Source: Chaunax sp. Z400
Lineage: Eukaryota > Chordata > Actinopteri > Lophiiformes > Chaunacidae
DNA: 64,000 nt
NCBI GenBank assembly: GCA_037577475.1
Contig: CM075184.1
Coordinates: 7,479,594-7,543,593 of the forward strand
Reading direction: 5' to 3'
Below, in pieces: positions 25,687 to 36,883 of this stretch. A model generated the notes under the pieces. That model was not told where the DNA came from and did no database searches. It saw nothing but the letters and a program-made list of their open reading frames with translations. Each line of letters starts with the position of its first letter. Position 1 is the first letter of the stretch. The position numbers and the translations under genes are program-made.

Positions 25687-26410
25687 TGTTAAGCTGTTGT
25701 AGACAGTAGAGGGAATATTAATCTATTGTAATCAATTTCACTGTGATATAATGTATTACAATAATAATAGTATTTTTTGCTGTACTTACCGCATTATCCC
25801 TCTGCATTCTGTAGTGAGTATGCATTTAAACAAACAGATTCAAGACTGGGATGATCCACCATGCATGATGGTGGATTTTGAGGCTGCTGTAGTCTTCTTG
25901 CAACCTAGTACATTTAAAAGGGAAAGTTAACTACAGGTAAGGACTGCATAAGAAAATTAATTCCACAAGCATTTATATCTCCCTGCAGCAGACTTTCTCG
26001 GCTTCTGTAGGCATTGCACAATTTCCAGAGGTACACCTATCTCACATACAAATAAACAAAAAAAGAAAAGTGACAACAATGGTTGGCAAACATACTGTAG
26101 ACTAGCAATAGTTATGAGGTGTTGGCAGACCATCCACACCCTGTAAGTAATGAAACAGCTGGCTGATACATTAAACAATTAAGCTTTTATTTCACTGGTG
26201 AAACGGGAAAAGCCTAAAGCCATATATGTCAAATTTTATTTATTAAAAAGCCATAAGCCTAAGTTCTGTTAACGATACATAAAGACTTTGTGTCGACATT
26301 GGAGTAACTAGTGTCCGTAACACAACCACCACAACCAACAACCGTGTGGCCGGAGCCGAACTACGAACGTATTAAAACAAGTGTGAAATGACATAAAGTT
26401 AATAACTTAC
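25687..26410. other. Intergenic, possible transposon intron
   Basis: AT-rich sequence. If the small exon at 26411-26496 is real, the minus-strand sequence 26409-26190 would be its downstream intron. No second exon was recognised. Confidence 0.35.
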
Positions 26411-26496
26411 CATTCAGATACGTTCTGTTTCAGTCTTGATTCCTGAACTTCCTCGGGAGGATCCTCGTACTCGGGGTCTGACTCTGGGTCAAACAT
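26411..26496 (-). CDS. Possible first exon of an unrecognised (transposon-like) gene
   Basis: On the minus strand an ATG at 26496 opens 28 codons, MFDPESDPEYEDPPEE... to VSE, rich in Asp and Glu, and ends at a textbook donor (TG|GTAAGTT at 26410) with two bases of a split codon. Acidic starts like this are common in fish transposase and zinc-finger genes. No continuation was found in the window, so it is probably an orphan exon or a fragment of a repeat. I do not recognise the gene. Confidence 0.35.
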
Positions 26497-26552
26497 GTTT
26501 GTTTGAGCCGCTCTGTTTCTAGGGATTGGGTCACTTACCTTCTGATTAGCTA

Positions 26553-26578
26553 ATACTATTGACTATTGTCAATAGTAT
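26553..26578. repeat. Perfect 11-bp hairpin
   Basis: ATACTATTGAC and its complement surround the loop TATT. It lies about 60 bases upstream (minus sense) of the orphan ATG. Confidence 0.8.
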
Positions 26579-28327
26579 CATTCTGGATCATTCGTGCACT
26601 ATAAATCGAACACACCTATTATCAATTTTAACAGTTGTATATGTGTTGCTTACATCATATCTATTTCAGCCTGGCATGTTTTTACCTTTTTATGGTGTGG
26701 TGTTAATTTATTAAATGTTTTAAATAAGATATGCAAAGTTATTCAGCACTATGTACAGATTTTAGACTTTTATTTTCTTTAATTTTTTTGTCTTACATTC
26801 TTCCTCAATCTAATGAAATTTTTTTTTTTTTAGCTTAGAGGCTACAGTGAAGATATCAGCTTAAATAATGCCTTTTAAAATCCATTCAGGTCTCTGGGCT
26901 TCTGGAGATCTGCAGTACGCAGTTCAGTCGTTTCTTTTCAGTTGCCACTGTTTTAAGCAAGTCCCCATCTTCTTCAGTCCAGGAGAATACTGCAATGTTT
27001 TTTTTTACTGTGAAACTCCAAAAATGTTCTGTGGACCCAACTTTCCATCTGCATGGGGGTGAACAGATAACGACTAAATTTTCTAAATGTAGGTGAAGTG
27101 CTTTTTTTAATATAGTTTCTGAGAAGAATGATACAGCTGGCTTACATATGACACATCCATCCAGTGCTGTTGTGGTGCTGTTACAATGGGCGTACCAACC
27201 ATTGAGGTCACCGAGGTCTCGGACCTCGGTATTGCCTGAAATAAGTCTGCTTTGGTGCTGCAAAGATATTGTGCAAGATCATCAGACTGGTAAGATCATC
27301 CACTATCTCATCTGATCGCCAGTATCATTGTGTGTGTGTGTGTGTGGGGGGGGGTGGAGTGAATGACCTTGTCCTTAGTTTAACTCTACTCAACAATTCC
27401 AACAATGTCTTAAGCTGTGAACAAGCAGATTTGCTAAATATCAGTGTTCCTTTAACATGGTCTAAATGGCCAAGCTGCTATGGATCATTAGAAATAACTT
27501 CACGTCTCTGCTTGTCACTGATACTGGCTGGCAGTGATGTGATGGTACAGCAGGGAGCTTTAATGGAGGCCCCTGTGCTCTCATCTGTGTGCTCAGAGCT
27601 GCAGATAAGGCAGAGGCCTGCTGTTCTCTTCATGCTCTGCTGTGCCTGCTTAAGAGTTTCACTGATAAAAGACAAACCTGTCCTGCTTGGAATATGGAGG
27701 ATTTAACCAAGTTCTCTCTTCTGCAATGATGAAACCAACATCTCAGTACAGAAAGGTGTCCCACCCTGGGGTAGACAGATAAATTCATTCTTCAGTGTTC
27801 ACAGGCCTTGAAAATTCTTCTCTGATTCTGACAGCCTCACCTGCAGCCCTCAGCACATCGTAGTGTGGTTTAGATTTAATATTTCTGCTAGAAGTTGTAG
27901 AACTGATCATTGCAATATCTCCTGTGCAGAATGATGCTGTATCACATGCATGGAAGACCACTTGAAAAGAAGGCAATACATCAATCTCATATTAACCGGT
28001 TCCTTCTTCCTGAACTCGAAAAGATACTTCTTCTGTTCCTGGGTGCATTTCATTCGTCAAAAGGCTTAAAGAAACGTGTGACACATGTCTAAAAACCTTT
28101 TTTAGCATCAGTTTGTACAGAGACACAGTTACGAGTAACCTAACACACCTGATTGTTCTAGCAAATCCAGTGGCCTCACAAAGTTACGCATTCCTGTAGT
28201 TGTTCGGGGGAGGGTACCTAGACACGACAGGAGGCGCAGGAAATTTTAAATTCTAGTTCTTAGAAGTACCAAGTACCGACCACTGGTCAAGCCGCCATAC
28301 TCGTTTAACCCTCTGAGGCCTGTGGAC
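26579..28327. other. Intergenic; coding-like minus frames of unknown origin
   Basis: Three minus-strand frames (27263-26886, 27675-27478, 27976-27785) have balanced composition and segments such as CLICSSEHTDESTG and KPHYDVLRAAGEAVRIREE that look more like decayed protein than noise, but they do not join through splice sites and I cannot name a family. There is a (GT)n-G patch at 27330-27355. Confidence 0.3.
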
Positions 28328-29010
28328 CAGTGGCGCCTCCAGAATTTTTTCATAGGGGTGGTCAGATGGGGCCATGGAAAATGTTGGGGTGGCACACCAA
28401 AACCAAGAGTAAAACTATGCCAGTATGAGAGAGAAGCAGTACTGATATACTATGGTTTCTTGTTTGACCGTTAATGCTACTAATTATGTTATGTGCACAT
28501 TAGTCGCAACGTAATCACATATGTGATTATGTCATAACTTATATCTAAATGTAGACACGTTTCATCATAGAATTATCCAGATAACGTGACTACCTGTAAC
28601 AATGGGATCGTTTGGTATGTTTTTGTTTCTGCACGGACGTGTGTAGATGAACGTCTGATGAGGCGCCGAGGATATGGTTAACGTTAAGTTCACTAAATAA
28701 AGTTTCCCTGTGAGCCAGGGAAATATGCAATCATCAGTTTGTATAGTCTAGAAAGACAGAACAACCTGAAACAATCTTTAGCATCCATTTGATTACCAGG
28801 GGCAAGCTGTCATAACAACACCTGTTGGCGCAGGAACGGGTTGAATAGTTTAACGTTAACCCTCGGCTCCCCTGTCGGCACAGCACAATGACAATAATCT
28901 ATTCTGCTAACGCTATTAGCTACGTAATTCGGGACCGTGAGAAACAGTTTACTGAGTATTTTGCTGATTTTCTGGGGGTGGCCAAGGCCCCCCTGCCCCC
29001 CCCGCACAGG
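28328..29010. mobile_element. hAT-like non-autonomous element, probable
   Basis: The left side begins CAGTGGCGCCTCCAGAA and continues GGGGTGGTCAGATGGGGCCA, typical of a fish hAT group. The right side near 28976-29008 has the matching block GGGGGTGGCCAAGGCCCCCC followed by a C-rich run. The last bases of the right terminal repeat are not intact and no duplication could be paired, so the borders are approximate. Confidence 0.5.
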
Positions 29011-29557
29011 TGCATTTTTGCAATATTTCCATTAATATCTTTGACCTCGACCACTCATTATTTGCCTCCTCCTGTGTGGATTGATGGATGTGTTTGTGTG
29101 TTTCTAAGGGATTTGTATATAAAATTAATATTTAATATTAAATTATTTGATTGATAAAAGGCATACCACAAAGCTTCATATGCAGTTAAAAAAACAGTAT
29201 GAAGTCATAATTCAGTCCAATTTTATTCCCTCTAAGTCTTTGGTGAATGAATGCCAAACTTTTAGACATTTATTTTATATTTATCTACTATTTTATTTAT
29301 TTCAATGCTTGTGTGAACTTATGACTTTGGTAAATTTCAAGAACCAATAGATCCCCATGAGTGGCGTTGTGTTTTCACATGAGATTTGAAGAATGTGTGT
29401 ATCTAAAAATTGAGAAAATCCCCTAACACCCCAGAAGGTTAATGATGGTTGTGTGTGAGTTTGCGTCATAATTGAAGGTGCAGTATATCATATGTACTGA
29501 GAGTGACAATGGTGCATGCTTGCTATCAGACAGTAGGTGATTATAATTATTATCATA
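29011..29557. other. Intergenic, no gene recognised
   Basis: AT-rich sequence without coding remnant or repeat structure. Confidence 0.5.
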
Positions 29558-29812
29558 ATGGAAGGTCATAGAAGCTATGATTATCACTGCAACGATGTCA
29601 CTCTGGATCACATTATGGAAAGATATAGACGCATGAAGGGCCATTCCACATGGAAGTTCATGGCTTTTGAGGACAGCATGGATGACAAAATAAAGCCAAC
29701 TCAAAGGCCCACACACTTGTCAATTGTCATGGTGCTCATCAGTGAATGCAAGCGGCAATTGGCTGATGAAGATCTTAAAAAAAGCTCCAAAAAGTTGAGA
29801 TTTCATCTATAA
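29558..29812 (+). other. Unassigned 84-codon ORF followed by a poly(A) signal
   Basis: From ATG at 29558 the frame MEGHRSYDYHCND... reads to TAA, with varied residues, several Trp/His/Cys and a basic end (SSKKLRFHL). AATAAA follows about 26 bases after the stop, near 29838. A hydrophilic 84-residue protein is possible, as is the last exon of a transposon gene. There is no motif I know, and one ORF of this length in AT-rich DNA is not strong evidence. Confidence 0.2.
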
Positions 29813-30424
29813 TATGTTCATTCATTTCGCACCAACAATAAAGCCCTGCTTACATATTAATTCAGCCATTTATCACTGAAGCTTCTGTTAGAATAAGAAC
29901 TCCCCCTCTGTAATATATTTAGGTACATTCTTACTATTAATACTTGTTTCCTTTATTTTTTCTTCAATAAAATGTTGAATACCAAACATGTAGTGTAGAG
30001 TCCAACACTATGGTGCTGCTGGTAGAGATTCTCCACCACCACAGAGGGTCTGCAGTGACTGCTGATTGCAGTAAACAATCCAGTTTAAGCCCAATAGCCA
30101 GAGGCGCATGCTGGCTTCACACACAGCATGTATCAGACAGGAGGTGAAATGTCAGAGGGGTCCCGCTGTCTCCATGTGTGTCTTTAAAAACTATGGCAAA
30201 GCATGTCCATTAAACAACCGTTTGTGTGTGAGTGTTCAATGGCATCTTCCTAAAGTGACTGTATTCAGCAGAATGGTGAATCACGTGTGCTCAGTTCTGG
30301 CTTAGACACAGTATGACTGCATGTTTATTACATGGATCATCATTACAATTATCATTTGTTCCTGGAATTTAGGTAACAACAGTACATCAGGCAGTCCCTC
30401 CTGGATTTAACGGGCCTTTTGTAT
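29813..30424. other. Intergenic, no gene recognised
   Basis: Contains two AATAAA hexamers (near 29838 and 29966). No coding remnant or repeat structure seen. Confidence 0.45.
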
Positions 30425-30451
30425 ATGCGTGTGTATATATATATATGTGTG

Positions 30452-30516
<65 letters not shown>

Positions 30517-30529
30517 GTGTGTGTGTATG

Positions 30530-30570
<41 letters not shown>

Positions 30571-30579
30571 GTGTGTGTG

Positions 30580-30630
<51 letters not shown>

Positions 30631-30662
30631 ATGTATATATATATATATATATATGTGTGTGT

Positions 30663-30698
<36 letters not shown>

Positions 30699-30773
30699 AT
30701 ATATATATATATGCGTGTGTGTGTATATATATATATATATGTGTGTGTGTATATATATATATAAGTGTATATA

Positions 30774-30826
<53 letters not shown>

Positions 30827-30852
30827 ATATATATGTGTGTATATATATATAC
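30425..30852. repeat. Compound (TA)n/(TG)n microsatellite
   Basis: About 428 bases of TA runs punctuated by TGTGTGTG or TGTGTATG blocks in a repeated pattern. Long Tyr-Ile frames on both strands are artefacts. TA tracts of this length can extrude as cruciforms. Confidence 0.97.
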
Positions 30853-31317
30853 TAAGCAAGTTTAAAAAATGCGTATTTTTAAGAACCCAATATTTTCCTT
30901 TCACCAGCCCTAATCTATTGAAACAGACAAACGTGATACATAGAAATAACTTTTTTTAAATGCCCACAACCAAAACGTTAAATAATAAATAACCATCATT
31001 TAGTCATAACATAGAAATAACAGTAATTGCTGCATTTCAGAGTAAACAATGGTGTTGGTGAGATTTTTCTGTGCATGATTGAAAACACCGGTTTAAGAAA
31101 AGGTTTATTTGCCCCTCTGCAACTGAATCTTTGGGGCGCTTTTATTCTGAATGAGGTGTTTATATGGAGCATTTTCATTCTGATTGAGCTTTTAAACCGA
31201 TTTTAATTGGAATAAAGTAGTCCATGTAAACCCAGCTACTGGCCGCTATCCGTTACAGAGATACGGTCCTAGGTCCATACGTCATTCCCAGGATACAGCA
31301 ATCAGGCATTACCTCCA
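30853..31317. other. Intergenic, possible 5' part of a Tc1/mariner copy
   Basis: Sequence before the transposase remnant at 31318. No inverted end was recognised; the part from about 31210 may belong to that element. Confidence 0.35.
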
Positions 31318-31799
31318 TGCATGACAATGCCAGAACACATGTGGCTCATGTCTGTCAGGAGTAGCCTACCTGGACCAGAACAATGTCGCTGTCCTTACTT
31401 GGCCAGCATATTCACCAGATCTCAACCCAATAGAGCATCTGTGGGATGTTCTGGATCACTAGGTGAACCTGCTCTAGCAACACATGAACAACTTGTTACA
31501 GCACTGCAGGAAGAATGGCATGTCCAGATTAACCGTCTTATCCATTCAGGAGGTGTAAAGTAGGGATAAATGCTGGAGGTGGTCACAGGCGTTACTGACT
31601 GTTCTCTGTCTCACCATCTACACTTTTTGACTTGTAAACACTAAGGCAACAACCAATAACTTGCACAAAACTGATTTTTCTTCATGGCTAAAGTGTGAAT
31701 AAAGCTGTGTGAACCATAATTTGTCTTTGATATTTAATATGAACAGGATTGCATGAAATCCTACAAAATTATGCATTTTTACTGTTGCTCAGTATATAT
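31318..31799 (+). mobile_element. Second dead Tc1/mariner copy
   Basis: Frames read HDNARTHVAHVCQE, then after a 1-base shift YLDQNNVAVLTWPAYSPDLN and IEHLWDVLDH, the second and third catalytic blocks of a Tc1/mariner DDE transposase, followed by a stop. The right end (TTACTGTTGCTCAGTATATA) looks like a Tc1 terminal repeat. The residues differ from the copy at 15890, so these are separate subfamilies. Confidence 0.8.
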
Positions 31800-32371
31800 T
31801 TTCTTTATCACGCAGACACACGCAGTTTATCATGCAAACAGACATTCACGCTACAATCACTTACTACACTCATGGTGATTCTTTCAGCACATGCAACAGA
31901 TCTGGATGCAGCAATCTCTGTCATGGTGACGTCTTGTCTGTCGTCCACGATTCAGCCATTCTCCAGGTGTGTTTTGCGGTATAAAAGTGTTCCACCACAA
32001 CGTTGCATGTGGTGCAAAACAATTAAACCACCGTTTCATGTAGAACATCAGCGAATTCCCTCGCACAGCCTTTCGCCGTCATTTTTGTTTGTAATTGTGA
32101 GATATTCATGTGTACATCGTCACGACCAGAAACAAGGAAGTGAATTCTGTGACGTACAAGTATGGCTCAACGTGTGAGACTGCTATAATTGGTGAAAGTC
32201 AAACTACGATTAGACAAAAGTTGCAAGTTGCTGAAGTCTTTATTTTTGAAATCTTTGTTTTTAGGCACTTTGCCACATCTTCTTTATTCTCCCCCAACTG
32301 TTCAGCACAACCTTCACGTTTTTTTGCATGTTTTTTTCCATGATTTTTAAAGCTTAACCGTCAGAAGAGAC
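31800..32371. other. Intergenic, no gene recognised
   Basis: A plus frame at 31749-32177 crosses the Tc1 end and has no motif. Nothing else could be supported. Confidence 0.45.
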
Positions 32372-32649
32372 GATATCAACAATTGCTTTTTGACTAGTTA
32401 GAAATCCAAGCCAACATAACTGTAATGTAATTTTGACTCGTAGCAATTCTACTTAAAGATACAATACACTTCATTTCTCACTAGTCACTAGTTATTTATT
32501 GATAATGACAATTAATTTCTTTCCAGTGGAAATATCAGATATCTGTAACTCCAGTACAACTAGTCAACTTTTACTTTTACAACTTTTACCATTGATCAGT
32601 TGCAGTTTTGACGTTATAATTCCAAGTCAACATGTGCATAATGTAATTT

Positions 32650-32666
32650 TTACTAGTTGCAATTCT
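32650..32666. repeat. Target-site duplication of L1, left copy
   Basis: The 17-mer TTACTAGTTGCAATTCT, identical to 33994-34010. Copy B near 44108-44130 (opposite strand) shows the same locus with only one copy. Confidence 0.92.
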
Positions 32667-33993
32667 TTTTTTATCACTTAATTTCAGAAATTCTCCAATA
32701 TGAACAGAGAAGGTAAAAAAATTTACAAACGTGTACAAGGAAATTGAACAAATGTATTTACAAATAATCCCACATTGTTCCCACCCCTTATCCCTCCCTA
32801 CCTCCCCTGAAAGCAAGAGCAGACTCAGTACGAGCAATATGGGATTATTATCACATAAACTCCAATCTAAAAGATAGAAATACATAATAATAAAATAATG
32901 ACAAAATATAAATATAAATATATGCATATAAATATCAATGGTAAAAGAAATTCCGTTATCACAGCAATTAAGAGGAATTATAATTTATAATAAATAATCA
33001 CAGCTGCAATGGGTCAGAAAGGGAGAGTCATAAGGTGCGTTGTGTATTAGAGGGTCAGTCTTTTTATAAAATCAATAAATGGTGACCAAACTTTCTTTAT
33101 GAGGCCCCGCTCAATGAATGCCTTATTTTTTCGAGTTGGAGTAGGGACAACATGTCTCGGATCCAGATCTTGAAGGGTGGCTGGCTCTTGGATTTCCAGT
33201 TCATAAGAATTAACCTGTGTGCCATTAGGCTGCTGAATGCTATTGCTTTCTTCTGTATATTTGTTGCGTGGACATACAGTGGCACCACTCCAAAGATGGA
33301 AGTGATTGGATTGGGTGCAAGAGGCACATTACACAGGACTGAAAGGCAGCCAAATACGGAAGACCAGAAATCCACTAGAGGGACAGGACCAGAACATTTG
33401 GCCCAAGGAGACTGAGCCCCCACACCTAGGGAAGGTGGCTTTAATAGAGGGATATATTTTGGCAAGTCTGTCATTGGAATAATGTGTTCTGTGAAGCACC
33501 TTGAATTGGATTAATCTGTGTTTTATACAGATAGACGAGGTATGTATAGCCGAGATGCATTTGGCCCAAACGTCATCAGAGATTGCCATTTCTAGGTCGC
33601 GTTCCCATGCCTCCCGTGTTTTGGTCAGTATTGGTGGATCGATATTCTGGATTATATTGTACGTTCTGGCAATCAGACCCCTGTCAAATGGACCCAAGCT
33701 CAGCAGTTTATGGATGAAATCTTTATATGGGGGTTTAGGGTATGTAGAAAAGTGTTTGACAGCAAAACTCCAAACTTGAAGATATCTGAAAAAGAGCGAT
33801 TTAGGGATATCATGTTCTTTGCGCAAAGAATGAAATGACATAAATGAATTATCGTCAAATAAGTCTTGGAAGAAGACTAATCCATGTCTATGTCAGCCAA
33901 TCAAACATGAGTCCATCTGTGAAGGTGTAAAAAGATGGTTAAAAGACAGGGGAGAGAAGCCAATTAAAAAAAAAACAACAACAAATTGAAATG
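32667..33993 (-). mobile_element. 5'-truncated L1 with 17-bp TSD, nested in copy A
   Basis: Two overlapping minus frames (33841-33329 and 33474-33097) give the end of an L1 ORF2 of fish type: IQNIDPPILTKTREAWERDL, FKVLHRTHYSNDRLAKIYP, FPRCGG and GQMFWSCPS (C-terminal Cys-rich region), FGVVPLYVHATNIQKKAIAF and NWKSKSQPPF. One frameshift separates them. About 430 bases of 3' UTR follow, then a short A tail (T run at 32667-32672). Both sides carry TTACTAGTTGCAATTCT (32650-32666 and 33994-34010). Endonuclease, RT and ORF1 are absent through 5' truncation. Confidence 0.92.
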
Positions 33994-34010
33994 TTACTAG
34001 TTGCAATTCT
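33994..34010. repeat. Target-site duplication of L1, right copy
   Basis: Identical to 32650-32666. The duplicated bases include one of the element's own ACTAGT palindromes. Confidence 0.92.
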
Positions 34011-35212
34011 AATTCTACAATTTGATTCTCACAATTCATCATGTTAATTCTTGATATCAACAATTCAGTGGCAATTTAGTTGCAATATTTAGAGATCTAC
34101 AACTGTTCTTTCATTACAGGTATCATAAATGTAATTCTAGATATCTAAAATTCAATTCTGACTAGTCAAAATGTAAGTATTGATATGTTGGTGTGTAATT
34201 TGTAACTAGTAAGAATGTAATTTCAGATACCTAGAATTACATTTCTGATATCTAGAACAGGATTTCAGGTATCTGAAATGCAATTGTAACTAGTGAAAAT
34301 ATTCATACTAGTAACAATTGTATTTAAGATATCTACAATTCCTTTTATAACTAGTCATATTTTAATTTTAGATATCAAAATCATCATTGTAGATATCTTA
34401 AATGACAAATGAATTGGCTAATGGCCGCGCTAATAAGGGACACATTTCCCAAAAGAATATGAATGAATAAGAATATAAGCAGTGGTACCATAACAACGGG
34501 AATAGAGGTGTAACAAAAGTCAACCGGAAGCTTGACCAGGATTAGCAAAGATGGCTATAGCTTTCCCGTGGATGAAGAGCATCAATGGAACAGGAAGTTT
34601 GTAATACTAAGGCGTCTATGGTGCATCGTTCCCTCTGACCACAAACACCTCGTTTATATACCTGTTCAAAGGAAAAAACATTTGCATTTGATCTTAATGA
34701 TAACTTGCTCCACATGTTCAACCTCTTCCACCCTGAAACAACAACAGTGCTGCGATAGGCTAGTCGACTAATAGCATGGCCTTTTAATAATAAGTACGCC
34801 TACTTATCTGAAATGCCCTTTTGACATGTCAAACGTTATCGGTATGCCAATATATCAAATGGTTCTTGGCATGGCAAGATGACATTTTGACAGGTAGAAA
34901 ATGTAGGAAACATATCCAAAATGAGTTGTTATGTGGGACATATTAGAAATTCAACTGTAGATATCTGAAATAGTTATTCTAGTGAAAAAGGAATCACTGA
35001 TATCAATAATTAAATGAAAGTTATCTGTAACTCAGATTTTAACTAGTTTAAATGTCATTTATGTGAAAATATATATTGTAACATGTCAGTTGTTGTACAG
35101 GTATCTTAAATAAACATTTTGATGACATATTAATCAATGTAAAATGTAATTTCCACTAAATCACTGCTAATCAGCCCCACTGACTAAATGTCAAAAGGGC
35201 TTGTCATATGCC

Positions 35213-35404
35213 ATAGCCTGTGTCAGCATCGTACATGAAATAAAAATGTGTTTGACAGTATGCATCACTTAGACATCAACGAAACTGAAATGAAAAGGGC
35301 CTAAGGTGACTCCTGCATTTCACACCTGTTGTTTCGGTAGTGACTCTCACCTTACAGGTGATACATGACAATATAACAGCCTGAGAACAATAACACAAAA
35401 ACAG
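35213..35404. other. Short spacer beyond the CHSY1 poly(A) site
   Basis: Sequence between the end of copy A and the inferred CHSY1 cleavage site. Nothing recognised. Confidence 0.4.
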
Positions 35405-36883
35405 CAGATACTTTTCCTCTCATTTTATTTCTCTTTAAATAGAAAACCTCGCCCAGTTGGACAGATCTGAAAAGAACACAAATTACAAAAAAAGTCAAAG
35501 AAAATTTTAAAAAATGACTCATCCTTTTACACCAGTCTTAGACATTCATGTTGTAATGCTCAAGAAGGAGCATTAACCCGAGGGAGTGCTACAACATACA
35601 GTACCTGCCGATAGACAAGACAGGCACGGGCAGGACAGGACAGTGACTCAGGCCTGCCAAGAGGAAAGGTTCAAACCTCAAACCTGTAACACACATCGCA
35701 GCCCAACGGAATCAACACTTCTGTAGACCGGGACCAGCCACAACACTTTTAATTTCAACAGAAAATATTTATAAAGGGAGACACTGATGTTTGACTTGAG
35801 CTGGCCGGCCAGAGCGCTGCTATCATGTCAACCCACTGGAATAAAGGCCAGACTGGTTCCCACTTCACCCATTAGAAAGACCTGGGATAGACAGAGCTTA
35901 TGTGTCTACTCTTCATCATACAGCCAGTTTCATGTTTGTACCTGCAAAACACCACCCACACATGCACGAACGCACACACACGTGCACAAACACTCATACA
36001 CAGGCAACATGATACCTAAAGCAGACTGTGCAAAACTCTTTGGTGATAATGAGTTTGAGAAAAGGGACATTAAAAACACAACTGACATGGCTATACAATC
36101 TTTCCAATATACATATTTCAACAGTCAGGAAGTTGAAAATGGAGCCTGCAAATTCAATAAATTAAGACAGCAAAGGATGAATTGCAGATAAAAAATCCAG
36201 CAGTTGGGTTCACAGAAATTAATAATAAAGAAAAGTATAAGGAAATCCTGCAGTAACAGTGTCATAATGCTAAAACCGTAAAAGCAAATTGAAAAGAACT
36301 GTGAATCAAAGAAATCAAATCAAATGGCCCTTAGTAATCGTTGTGATTGACGTTGTCATTGATGATGTGTTGTTTGGAATCAGTCTTTTGTAAACATTCA
36401 CAATCAAAATGTTTTAAGCACTGCTGGTCTCAGAGTACATGGACACCAGTCTGTTCTCTGCACACAAGACAAATGGACTAATTAAGACCATGACGGTGTA
36501 CTTCACTGAGGTACACATGAATACCCTCCACCTCCTTTTCTCCCACTGTCCAGACAAATTACATGTAACAGGCGAGAGGAGCCTCGGGCCCCTGCTGTAA
36601 CCAGGCTCACACAAGAATACTGGTCCTTCTATCATGAAACAAAACATGTACTCCCATGCTATAACCCCTACTGTGTCTATGAATGGTTCATCATGGCGTT
36701 TATGTGTATTTTCTTTAAAAAAAAAAAAAGAAAGAAAGAAAGATATATTTTCAAAATATATCCATGTAAAGTCTTTCATTTCAGTAAAAAATAAATTAGG
36801 TAGTGAGAACACCACTAAGAGGAGGAAGTGAGCACAGGCCATGTTTAGGTTCAGTTCCTGACAGTCTGGGGCCCCAGCTTTTC
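35405..36883 (-). other. chsy1: CHSY1 3' UTR
   Basis: From the stop at 36884-36886 to the AATAAA at 35424-35429 is about 1.46 kb without another coding exon. Frames on either strand here are shadows or chance. An ATTAAA near 35748 could give a shorter form. Confidence 0.65.
35424..35429 (-). terminator. chsy1: Poly(A) signal of CHSY1
   Basis: TTTATT on the plus strand is AATAAA on the minus strand; about 25-40 bases beyond is a T/G-rich element (TTTTTGTGTTATTGTT). Confidence 0.65.

Larger units (their letters stand above)
32372..35212. mobile_element. Palindrome-studded element, copy A (interrupted by L1)
   Basis: The arms are arrays of six-base palindromes: between 33994 and 34400 there are six GATATC and six ACTAGT. 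The left arm (32372-34400, minus the L1) is the reverse complement of copy B's right arm, and the right arm (34960-35212) of copy B's left arm. The core 34501-34731 matches B 42716-42954 in the same direction. The right end (GACTAAATGTCAAAAGGGC) matches B's terminal repeat; the left terminal repeat is lost. Without the L1 it is about 1.5 kb. No transposase was seen. Confidence 0.75.

Noticed and set aside
30407..30959. Five overlapping Tyr-Ile frames on both strands
   Set aside because: They translate the (TA)n/(TG)n compound microsatellite.
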